Positions 24,994 to 31,374 of a DNA stretch of 64,000 bases are shown in pieces. Origin of the DNA: Methylomicrobium lacus LW14. Lineage in GTDB: Bacteria; Pseudomonadota; Gammaproteobacteria; Methylococcales; Methylomonadaceae. The position numbers were made by a program, and so were the translations under genes. A model generated the notes under the pieces. It was not told the DNA's origin. It saw nothing but the letters and a program-made list of their open reading frames with translations, and did no database searches. Within the stretch, counting starts at the first letter, position 1, and the number at the start of each line of letters is the position of its first letter. The DNA is taken from contig NZ_AZUN01000001.1 of NCBI RefSeq assembly GCF_000527095.1, forward strand, positions 3,733,501 through 3,797,500, written 5' to 3'.

Positions 24994-25022
24994 ATAGTAA
25001 CGCGTAACGATAATAGCGTCAA
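24994..25022 (-). promoter_or_regulatory. higBA promoter
   Basis: On the minus strand TTGACG (25022-25017), a 17-base spacer and TACTAT (24999-24994) lie 9 bases before the higB ATG. Repeats of TTAC within the spacer may be the HigA binding site. The closeness of the -10 to the ATG suggests a very short leader. Confidence 0.65.
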
Positions 25023-25182
25023 GCGAGGCTAGCCCCTGATTTGTTCCAGGAAAATAAACGTACCGGTAACATGTCATCGGGATTGGCTGTAGAGCCCTGT
25101 AGACATTCCGTGCGAACCTTAGGATTCCTTGGATTGGTCCGTATTGCCGTTTAGCTTTGCTGCATTGCTTGATATGGCTACA

Positions 25183-26346
25183 CTAAACCGGATTCGTTTT
25201 ATCTATCAGTTTCACCATTCCATTCATCACGCTATCCAATCCGCCATAAACATTCAACGTATTGATCCGCGCGGTGATTTTTTCGAGCGACTCCAACTCC
25301 TTCAAACGCAACAGAATCGGATTGCCCTCCATCACCTTGGCGGTATTGTGCAACGACCGGGTCGCCTGGGTTTCTTCCTGGCGTTTGATCAGGTTCGCTT
25401 CGGCCATTTTTTGTGCCTCGACGACCTGGGTCAAAATCGCTTTCATGTCGCCGGGCAGGACGATGTCGCGCGCGCCGACCGATTTGACTTCGATGCCGTA
25501 AACTAAGGCTTTCGTTGCCACGATCTCAAGAATCTGCCGGTTCAGCGAGTTCTTGTCGGCCAGGAGTTCGTCCAAGGTTTGCGTGCTGACGACCGTGCGC
25601 AGGGCCAGTTGCAGTTCGCGGTACAGATACTCCTTCGCGTCGGCCAGTTCCGCGCGGGCTTTTTCCGCTTCCCTGATCTGCCAGGTCGCAGACAGATTCA
25701 CGCGCAGGCTGACCTTGTCCTTGGTCAAGATTTCCTGGCCATTTACTTCCATGTTTTGCAGACGCAGGTCGAACAGGGTCAGCGTCGGATTATGATTGAA
25801 CCGCCACCAGGCATGTACTCTCGCGCTCAACACCGCCTGGATTTCGTTGTCCACGGCCAGGAAACCGACGTGATGGTCGGGAATGTTGAAGATCGCGATC
25901 GCATTCAGCGCGGCTCGCTTCAGCATGTCTTCCTTCGCATTGCACAATTGCGCGGCGAGCGGCTTCGGCAGGGCCAGTTCCCGGCTGATGTCGAGTTTAT
26001 CGATCCGAATTTCGTTCTGCGTTTTCCAGTACGCGCCCTGTTGGCCCGGCGCCTTGATGTCTTTCAGCACGTTGTTTTGATAGACCAGGCCGACTTCGTT
26101 GTCGGTCGTTTCCCAAAGCTGCAAGTGCGGCGCAAAGGTTTGCGCGTGCAGTTGCGCGAGGTTCAACAGATCGCCGCCGACGGTTTGTTGCAAGGCATTC
26201 GTGATCGTGACGATCTGCAACTGGTAGCGGTTCAGCCAGTCCCAGAGCCGGTAGACGCCGGGAGACAGGACCTTCACGAACTGCTGATCCTTGAACAACA
26301 GGCCGCGCTGGGCTTCGGTGATGATCATTTTCTTGTTAATTGACAT
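25183..26346 (-). CDS. Slipin (SPFH/stomatin family) of the RNA-repair operon
   Basis: About 387 residues; start at ATG 26346 or the adjacent ATG 26349, after CGGAG. It has an N-terminal short segment, an SPFH domain with SLRVNLSATWQIREAEKARAE, RELQLALRTVVSTQTLDELL and VKSVGARDIVLPGDMK, and a helical end with AQKMAEANLIKRQEETQATRSL, typical of slipins. It lacks the long N-terminal membrane hairpin of some stomatins. Slipin genes of this divergent type are known neighbours of rtcB in bacterial RNA-repair loci. Here it is the last gene of the rtcB transcription unit, after two tRNA-like genes. Its biochemical role in repair is not known. Confidence 0.88.
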   Translation of the reverse strand: MSINKKMIITEAQRGLLFKDQQFVKVLSPGVYRLWDWLNRYQLQIVTITNALQQTVGGDLLNLAQLHAQTFAPHLQLWETTDNEVGLVYQNNVLKDIKAPGQQGAYWKTQNEIRIDKLDISRELALPKPLAAQLCNAKEDMLKRAALNAIAIFNIPDHHVGFLAVDNEIQAVLSARVHAWWRFNHNPTLTLFDLRLQNMEVNGQEILTKDKVSLRVNLSATWQIREAEKARAELADAKEYLYRELQLALRTVVSTQTLDELLADKNSLNRQILEIVATKALVYGIEVKSVGARDIVLPGDMKAILTQVVEAQKMAEANLIKRQEETQATRSLHNTAKVMEGNPILLRLKELESLEKITARINTLNVYGGLDSVMNGMVKLIDKTNPV

Positions 26347-26389
26347 CATATTCTCCGTAAAACATATGGCCGTGAAGATTCACTCCAAA

Positions 26390-26461
26390 GTAGGGTGGAT
26401 AAGCGCAGCGCATCCACCTTATAGGTCTTGGTGGTGGATGCGCTTTGCTTATCCACCCTAC
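26390..26461. repeat. 72-bp inverted repeat (GTAGGGTGGAT family)
   Basis: Left arm 26390-26418 starts GTAGGGTGGATAAGCGC and right arm 26433-26461 is its complement with two differences, around a 14-base loop. This is a common mobile hairpin motif of proteobacterial genomes (established pattern, recognised by eye). It sits between the tRNA-like genes and the slipin ATG in the rtcB transcript, where it would form a long hairpin. Confidence 0.85.
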
Positions 26462-26732
26462 GCCATTTAATAAGTGAAGGTTGGCGGAACCTCCGCATCG
26501 ACGCGGGCTGCTGGCGCTCCAACCGGTGGGCGTCGCGCGTCCTGCGCGGCGCGCGCTGGCCGATCTTCGCCGGCAGGCTTTGCCGATGTTGCTTTGGGTT
26601 CGGATTGCGGCATCCCGGCCGACATGCGCTAAACGAGCCGCATGCTGCTTCCTTGAAGAATCCAAACTCGCGGCCCGGAGGTCCGCCATGGCCCTTGCGG
26701 GCCGGTTTATCAAGCTACCTTGGTAAGGTAAG
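26462..26732 (-). ncRNA. Non-coding hairpin-rich segment of the rtcB transcript
   Basis: A GC-rich 270-base stretch without a convincing coding frame; the open frame across it is Arg/Ala-rich and crosses the inverted repeat. Visible hairpins on the minus strand are GGCCC-GCAA-GGGCC (26703-26690), with a GNRA-type tetraloop; a 5-bp stem at 26717-26729; and a 5-bp stem at 26478-26492. Together with the tRNA-like genes this suggests a structured RNA. It could also simply be an untranslated spacer carrying repeats. Confidence 0.35.
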
Positions 26733-26803
26733 TTTGCTAGCCGGCGTCGAACCGGCGACAGACTGATGATGAGTCAGTTGCTCTACCCACTGAGCTATAG
26801 CAA
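26733..26803 (-). tRNA. tRNA-like gene 2, CAT anticodon-like loop, no CCA
   Basis: Read on the minus strand: acceptor 5' strand TTGCTA pairs with TAGCAA (26739-26734), giving only 6 bp. D-stem GCTC/GAGC; anticodon stem ACTGA/TCAGT (26778-26762) is perfect with loop CTCATCA, so positions 34-36 read CAT (Met/Ile type). T-arm GCCGG-TTCGACG-CCGGC is perfect. No CCA is encoded (CTTACC follows), the first acceptor pair is lost and base 37 is C rather than A. It begins directly after the CCA of tRNA-like gene 1. A degenerate or specialised tRNA is likelier than a housekeeping one. Confidence 0.75.
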
Positions 26804-26878
26804 TGGTGCCGCCGGCAGGATTCGAACCTGCGACATCCGCGTCGGGCGCGGCGCTCTTCCTGGCTGAGCTACGGCGGC
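26804..26878 (-). tRNA. tRNA-like gene 1, shortened anticodon arm, encoded CCA
   Basis: Minus strand. The acceptor GCCGCCG (26878-26872) pairs perfectly with CGGCGGC (26814-26808), followed by A and an encoded CCA. D-stem GCTC/GAGC and T-arm GCAGG-TTCGAAT-CCTGC are perfect. The anticodon arm is odd: CCGCG-CCCGA-CGCGG, either 5 bp with a 5-base loop, or 4 bp with a 7-base loop that lacks U33. Two bases are missing compared with a normal tRNA. So the body is tRNA-like but decoding is doubtful. It lies about 100 bases after the rtcB stop, same strand. Confidence 0.8.
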
Positions 26879-26890
26879 GTTTGGCGTCTT

Positions 26891-26962
26891 GTTGTCATCG
26901 ATACGCGCTGCGTTAAACGCTCGCGTCAGGCAGGCTTTGGAACCTGCGCCGCTGCTGACAAC
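26891..26962 (-). ncRNA. Candidate three-way-junction RNA between rtcB and the tRNA-like genes
   Basis: GTTGTCA (26962-26956 on the minus strand) pairs with TGACAAC (26897-26891) to close a 72-base element. Inside are two hairpins: GCAGG...CCTGC (26947-26930, with a GGTTCCAAAGCC-type T-arm-like loop) and ACGCG...CGCGT (26926-26903) enclosing a nested GCGT/ACGC. It lies between the rtcB stop and tRNA-like gene 1. It may be a decayed third tRNA-like unit or a Y-RNA-like structure. Confidence 0.45.
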
Positions 26963-26978
26963 GGCTCGCCAAATTCGG

Positions 26979-28205
26979 TTATCCCTTGACGCAGACGACC
27001 GGCTTCAAGGTGTGCACGATTTCGACCAGATCGGCCTGCGCGGCCATCACTTGGTCGATCGGCTTGTAGGCGGACGGCGTTTCGTCGATCACCTCACTGT
27101 CCTTGCGGCACTCGACGCCGGCGGTCGCCTCGATATGCTCTGCCAGCGACACGCGCTTCTTCGCCTCGGTGCGCGACATCACGCGGCCAGCGCCGTGGCT
27201 GCAACTGCAAAAGCTTTCCGCGTTGCCGAGGCCCTTTACTATGAACGATTTCGCGCCCATGCTGCCCGGAATGATCCCCATTTCGCCGAGCCGCGCGCTA
27301 ACCGCGCCTTTTCGGGTCACCCAGACGTTTTCGCCGTAATGATGCTCGCGGCGAATGTAGTTATGGTGGCAGTTGACCGCTTCGACATGCGTCTCGAACG
27401 GGATTGCCAGCACGTCGCGGAGCGCCCGCACGGTTCGCGCCATCATCACCTCTCGGTTGATTCGGGCGAAATCCTGCGCCCAGGCGACCGCTTCGATATA
27501 GTCTTCAAAATGCGCGCTGCCTTCCGGGATATAGGCCAGATCGCGGTCCGGCAGATGGATGAACCAGCGCTCCATGTCATGTTTTGCCTGAGCGATGAAG
27601 TGCGAGCCGATCTTGTTGCCGACGCCGCGCGAACCGCTGTGCAGCATGATCCAGACCGCATTGTTCTCGTCGAGACAAATCTCGATGAAATGGTTGCCGG
27701 TGCCGAGCGTTCCGAGCTGCTTCAGGTTGTTCGTTTTTATCAGGAACGGATGTTTTTCGCACAGGCGGTCGAAACGGTCGTGTAGCGGTGTCCAGGCAGT
27801 CAATACGTCTTCGGGCGGCTCGTGCCAGCTTCCCTTGTCGCGGGCGCCGCGCGCGATTTTTTGCAGTCCATGCGGAACCAGCGTTTCGATCCGGCTGCGC
27901 ACCGCTTCCAGAGAGTCCGGCAACTGGCTTGCGCTCAGGCTGGTTTTTGCAGCCATCATCCCGCACCCCAGATCGACGCCGACCGCGGCAGGAATCACCG
28001 CCCCAATCGTAGGTATCACGCTGCCGATCGTCGCGCCTTTTCCCAGATGCACGTCCGGCATCACAGCGATCCATTTGTGGATGAACGGCATCGTGGCGAT
28101 ATTCCGTAATTGCTGTTTGGAGTTGTCGTCGAAGCTGACGCCGCGCGTCCAGGATTTGATCGGATGCCGGCCGGGTTCGTGCAGGACTTCGTAAAGGGTG
28201 GTCAT
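26979..28205 (-). CDS. rtcB: RNA 3'-phosphate/5'-OH ligase RtcB
   Basis: 408 residues from ATG 28205, with GGAAAA upstream. The frame is open to 28235, but the sigma-54 promoter puts the transcript start near 28234, so the longer form cannot be made from it. Conserved pieces are AVGVDLGCGMMAAK (Mn-binding Cys), GTGNHFIEI, HSGSRGVGNKIG and CSCSHGAGRVMSRTEAKK, with the His that becomes guanylylated. RtcB joins 2',3'-cyclic phosphate or 3'-phosphate ends to 5'-OH ends using GTP and Mn, as in repair of cut tRNAs. It is the first gene of a unit that continues into tRNA-like genes and a slipin. Confidence 0.96.
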   Translation of the reverse strand: MTTLYEVLHEPGRHPIKSWTRGVSFDDNSKQQLRNIATMPFIHKWIAVMPDVHLGKGATIGSVIPTIGAVIPAAVGVDLGCGMMAAKTSLSASQLPDSLEAVRSRIETLVPHGLQKIARGARDKGSWHEPPEDVLTAWTPLHDRFDRLCEKHPFLIKTNNLKQLGTLGTGNHFIEICLDENNAVWIMLHSGSRGVGNKIGSHFIAQAKHDMERWFIHLPDRDLAYIPEGSAHFEDYIEAVAWAQDFARINREVMMARTVRALRDVLAIPFETHVEAVNCHHNYIRREHHYGENVWVTRKGAVSARLGEMGIIPGSMGAKSFIVKGLGNAESFCSCSHGAGRVMSRTEAKKRVSLAEHIEATAGVECRKDSEVIDETPSAYKPIDQVMAAQADLVEIVHTLKPVVCVKG

Positions 28206-28244
28206 CGCTTTTTTTTCCTTGTTAATGGTTGACACATTGGATAT

Positions 28245-28260
28245 AGCAATACGGGTGCCA
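28245..28260 (-). promoter_or_regulatory. Sigma-54 promoter of the rtcB unit
   Basis: TGGCACCCGTATTGCT on the minus strand matches the -24/-12 consensus (TGGCAC, 5 bases, TTGC) exactly. The predicted transcript start is near 28234, about 29 bases before the rtcB ATG. This is the promoter type activated by RtcR, which is encoded divergently at 28724. RtcR binding sites should lie in 28270-28420. Confidence 0.93.
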
Positions 28261-28422
28261 ATAGTCGAAATGATTCGGTGAATATTTGTAAAGCTATGTC
28301 ATATAAGTAAAATATTTGTCGGCTTGAGTGATGTGTCAAAGAAAGGGAAAAAACCGTTTATGCTATAGTTATCCAGAAAGATAAAATACGATCGATAAAA
28401 ATAGATTGACTCGGTGCTCGGC

Positions 28423-28722
28423 ATGATGAAGCGGATAGTTAAATTAGGCTTGGTAGCATTCTGGGTTTTTACACAGGCTCGTGCGCAGGAAACGACGCTG
28501 ACAGGCCAGAATGTCGTGCATTTTAAGTATCCCCGTGACTTTATCGAAACCAGTCGATTTGTAAGGCAAGGGAAATTAACGCAAGACGGCATGTGCGAGT
28601 TTGTTTCGACCATGCGCCTCAAGCCCGGCGAGAGGATCGTTCAGAAAGTAATCGCTTACGACCCGACATGTTGCAAATCGCTGATCGTCCAAGGCCGGCA
28701 TCAAGACAAGGGTAAACGGTGA
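28423..28722 (+). CDS. Small secreted protein upstream of rtcR
   Basis: About 99 residues from ATG 28423 or 28426. A signal peptide (about 1-22, ending ARAQ) leads to a short basic periplasmic protein with three Cys (MCEFV, TCCKSL). It ends one base before the rtcR ATG, so the two are probably co-transcribed and this gene separates rtcR from the sigma-54 promoter region. A small exported protein in an RNA-repair locus is unexpected; it could be a remnant or an unrelated insertion. No family recognised. Confidence 0.55.
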   Translation: MMKRIVKLGLVAFWVFTQARAQETTLTGQNVVHFKYPRDFIETSRFVRQGKLTQDGMCEFVSTMRLKPGERIVQKVIAYDPTCCKSLIVQGRHQDKGKR

Positions 28723-28723
28723 C

Positions 28724-30319
28724 ATGAAGACGGTTTTGATCGGTTTGTTGGGTGCCCGCCTGGATCACGGCGGTTTGGGCCGAAAACGCCACGAACGCTG
28801 GCGGCCGACCGTATCATTGGTCATGCACGATAGCTTGCCGGTCGACGAGTTCGTCTTGCTGCATCATCCGGGCGAGCAGCAACTGGCCGACATCACGGTC
28901 GCGGACATGCGCGCGTTGTCGCCGAATACTGAGATCACGACCCATCTGGTCGATTATGCCGATCCGTGGGACTTTGAACAGGTTTACAGCCAGTTGCTCG
29001 ACTTTACACGTAGCTATGCCTTCGATCCGGAGCAGAGCGAGTATTACGTTCATATCACCACCGGCACCCATGTCGCGCAAATCTGTCTGTACCTGTTGAC
29101 CGAAGCAAACTATTTGCCGGGTAAATTGCTACAGGCTTCGCCGAGCAAGGAAGGGGTGCAGGGCAGTTACCGGATCATCGACCTGGATTTGTCGCGCTAC
29201 GACCAGATCGCCTCGCGTTTCGAGAAGGAGGCCCGCGACGGCATCGCCTATCTGAAAAGCGGCATCGAGACCCGCAATGCCGCATTCAACCGGCTGATTT
29301 CGCAGCTGGAGCAGGTGTCGATCAAGTCGTCCGCGCCGATGCTGTTGACCGGCCCGACCGGCGCGGGCAAATCGCGCCTCGCCAAACGCATCTACGAATT
29401 GAAAAAACAGCGCGGCCAGGCGACCGGGCGGCTGGTCGAGGTGAACTGCGCGACCCTGCGCGGCGACAATGCGATGTCGGCGCTGTTCGGCCATGTCAAA
29501 GGCGCGTTTACCGGGGCGCTGAGCCCGCGCATGGGGCTGCTGCGCGAGGCGGACAAGGGAATCTTGTTTCTCGACGAAATCGGCGAATTGGGTTTGGACG
29601 AACAGGCGATGCTGCTGCGCGCGGTCGAAGACAAGGTGTTCATGCCGCTGGGCGGCGATCGTGAAACCGGCAGCGATTTTCAATTGATCGTGGGCACCAA
29701 CCGCAATCTGTACGAACAGGTACGCACGGGGCAATTCCGCGAGGATCTGCTGGCGCGGATCAATCTCTGGACCTACGAATTGCCGGCGTTGAAGCAGCGC
29801 ATCGAGGATTTCGAGCCGAATCTCGAACACGAATTGCAGCAGTTCACGGTCAAGGCTGGCTACAAGGTCAGCTTCAACAAGGCGGCGAGGGCGCAATATC
29901 TGGCTTTTGCCTATTCTGCCGAAGCCCTGTGGCGGGCCAATTTCCGCGATCTGAATTCCAGCGTGACTCGGATGGCGACCTTGGCGACTGGCGGGCGGAT
30001 TACCGAGGACATCGTGACGGGCGAAATCGAGCGGCTCAAACAGGCGTGGTCCGGATTCATTCGGGAAAAGACTTGTGCTACGGAGATATTGGCTGAAGTC
30101 TTGCCGGCGGAGACGCTCAGCGAGCTGGATTTGTTCGACCGGATGCAGCTTGCCGAAGTCGTGAGGGTATGCCGCGAAAGCCGCAGCATGGCCGAGGCGG
30201 GGCGGAAGTTGTACAACGCCAGCCGCAATCTAAAAGCCAGCGTGAACGACAGCCACCGCTTGAAACAATATTTGCAGCGCTTTGGGCTGACGTTTCAGGC
30301 GGTTTGCATGCAAGGTTGA
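28724..30319 (+). CDS. rtcR: RtcR, sigma-54 activator with CARF-like sensor domain
   Basis: 531 residues. The N-terminal ~155 residues, with YYVHITTGTHVAQICLYLL, are the RtcR regulatory (CARF-like) domain. It senses RNA-derived ligands such as cyclic-phosphate-ended RNA. The AAA+ domain has Walker A GPTGAGKS near 210, the sigma-54 contact loop GAFTGA at 260-265 and Walker B GILFLDEIGEL near 280-289. The C-terminus (LAEVVRVCRESRSMAEAGRKL) is the Fis-like DNA-binding part. It should activate the promoter at 28245-28260 on RNA damage. Full length, all motifs intact. Confidence 0.95.
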   Translation: MKTVLIGLLGARLDHGGLGRKRHERWRPTVSLVMHDSLPVDEFVLLHHPGEQQLADITVADMRALSPNTEITTHLVDYADPWDFEQVYSQLLDFTRSYAFDPEQSEYYVHITTGTHVAQICLYLLTEANYLPGKLLQASPSKEGVQGSYRIIDLDLSRYDQIASRFEKEARDGIAYLKSGIETRNAAFNRLISQLEQVSIKSSAPMLLTGPTGAGKSRLAKRIYELKKQRGQATGRLVEVNCATLRGDNAMSALFGHVKGAFTGALSPRMGLLREADKGILFLDEIGELGLDEQAMLLRAVEDKVFMPLGGDRETGSDFQLIVGTNRNLYEQVRTGQFREDLLARINLWTYELPALKQRIEDFEPNLEHELQQFTVKAGYKVSFNKAARAQYLAFAYSAEALWRANFRDLNSSVTRMATLATGGRITEDIVTGEIERLKQAWSGFIREKTCATEILAEVLPAETLSELDLFDRMQLAEVVRVCRESRSMAEAGRKLYNASRNLKASVNDSHRLKQYLQRFGLTFQAVCMQG

Positions 30320-30375
30320 CGATCAGTTAGCTTCCATACCCGAATGGACAATGGCATTGAAAGTGGTACACTTCG

Positions 30376-30390
30376 TCTTACAGTGTAAGA
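30376..30390 (+). promoter_or_regulatory. Operator of the vapBC module
   Basis: TCTTACAGTGTAAGA is a perfect palindrome (7-base arms around G) ending 13 bases before the vapB ATG. This is the position expected for autorepression by the AbrB-type antitoxin or the VapBC complex. Confidence 0.8.
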
Positions 30391-30403
30391 GGGGCTATTC
30401 GCC

Positions 30404-30664
30404 ATGCAAACCGTCACCGTTTCCGAAAAAGGCCAGGTTGTGATTCCTGCGGATATCCGCCGCCGCTTGGGGATCACGCCGGGCTGCCAGCTTGAATTCA
30501 TCCTGGAAGGCAATGCCTTGCGCGTCGAAGTGAAGCGCCGGGTTCAACCGAGCCTCCCCGAAGAGGGTTATGGCATGCTGGTTTGTAAAAAAACCGGAGA
30601 AAGACGCTTGTCCGAATTCGATGTCGCCGAGGCGATGCGTGAGACGCGCGATGATTGCGATTGA
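30404..30664 (+). CDS. vapB: AbrB/VapB-type antitoxin
   Basis: 86 residues. The N-terminal swapped-hairpin AbrB/MazE domain is clear: TVTVSEKGQVVIPADIRRRL, then GCQLEFILEGNALRVEV. The C-terminal part (MRETRDDCD end) would wrap the toxin. It overlaps the toxin gene by 14 bases. A perfect palindrome in front of it is the probable operator. Confidence 0.9.
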   Translation: MQTVTVSEKGQVVIPADIRRRLGITPGCQLEFILEGNALRVEVKRRVQPSLPEEGYGMLVCKKTGERRLSEFDVAEAMRETRDDCD

Positions 30665-31082
30665 CACCAATATCCTGGCGCGCTTTTATGTGGATGCCCC
30701 CCATGATCCCGAGGCGGTAAAACAACGGCCGATTGCCCGGCGCATCATGATCGAATCGCCCCAATTATTCGTACCCCTGACGGTGGTGTTGGAATTGGAA
30801 TGGGTACTCAGAGCCTTCTATGGTTTCGGCAGCGGTGATTTTGCGCGCGTCATCCGGCATTTGTTAGGGCTTGCCAATGTCAGCGTCGAAAGCTGGCCGG
30901 TCGTCGCCGATGCCTTGGAGCTGCATGCCGAAGGCCTGGATTTTGCCGACGCGCTGCATCTACTGGCCAGCAAGCACTGCGATATTTTTTATAGCTTCGA
31001 CGACCGGCGTTTTGCGCGGCGTGCATTGAAAATGGGGCTCAAACCCGTTGTCACGGTGCCGGCAGAAAATGCTCAGTCATAA
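30651..31082 (+). CDS. vapC: PIN-domain toxin VapC
   Basis: 143 residues from ATG 30651. It has the acidic residues of PIN nucleases: Asp in MIAIDTNILARF, Glu in VLELEWVLRAFY, Asp in LDFADALHL and Asp in FYSFDDRRFAR. VapC toxins cut specific RNAs, often initiator tRNA or rRNA. Notably it lies next to an RNA-repair locus that could mend such cuts. All four acidic positions are present, so the enzyme is probably active. Confidence 0.92.
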   Translation: MIAIDTNILARFYVDAPHDPEAVKQRPIARRIMIESPQLFVPLTVVLELEWVLRAFYGFGSGDFARVIRHLLGLANVSVESWPVVADALELHAEGLDFADALHLLASKHCDIFYSFDDRRFARRALKMGLKPVVTVPAENAQS

Positions 31083-31090
31083 ATTATTTA

Positions 31091-31358
31091 CTGATGTTAC
31101 GCTCGATTAATATCCACGAAAGACACGAAAAAATAGATGGGGATATTTGGTTTAAAGAAGAGTATTACAAAATGCCGTGTTTGATGTGTATCAGGAAAGT
31201 GCATAAGGCACGGATGCTGAATTATCTGAAAGAGACGGGAATGTGCTTGAGTTTTCCGGTCAACTTTGGCCGCTATTCGAAAGCAACGGTTGAACGGATT
31301 GTGCTATGAAATTTTTCGTGCCTTTCGTGTTTTTCGTGGACAATGCATAAACATCAGT
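31091..31358 (+). mobile_element. MITE-like element with GxxExxY-type remnant
   Basis: The ends are inverted copies: ACTGATGTT (31091-31099) with AACATCAGT (31350-31358). Further in, TCCACGAAAGACACGAAA (31114-31131) pairs with a complement at the right end ending ttcgtgga, with one change. Between them lies a 71-codon frame that looks like the C-terminal half of a GxxExxY protein. Such genes are often found with these cacgaaa repeats. Confidence 0.7.
31094..31309 (+). pseudogene. Truncated GxxExxY-family remnant
   Basis: 71 codons ending LNYLKETGMCLSFPVNFGRY...ERIVL, matching the C-terminus of GxxExxY proteins (normally ~120-130 residues). The signature N-terminal part is missing, so it is a remnant inside the inverted-repeat element and probably not functional. 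Confidence 0.6.
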
Positions 31359-31374
31359 TATTTAGGATTTCTCG

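Noticed and set aside
22896..25022. Integron gene cassettes
   Set aside because: Small genes and HigBA fit, but no attC core sites (GTTRRRY/RYYYAAC pairs) are visible.
26336..26713. Minus-strand frame between slipin and tRNA-like genes
   Set aside because: Arg/Ala-rich translation that crosses the inverted repeat and overlaps the slipin start.
26733..26878. Ordinary housekeeping tRNA pair
   Set aside because: Gene 1 lacks a normal anticodon loop, gene 2 lacks CCA and one acceptor pair, they have no spacing, and they lie in the rtcB unit.
26889..27785. Long plus-strand reading frame opposite rtcB
   Set aside because: Antisense shadow of rtcB with no family motif; rtcB motifs are intact.
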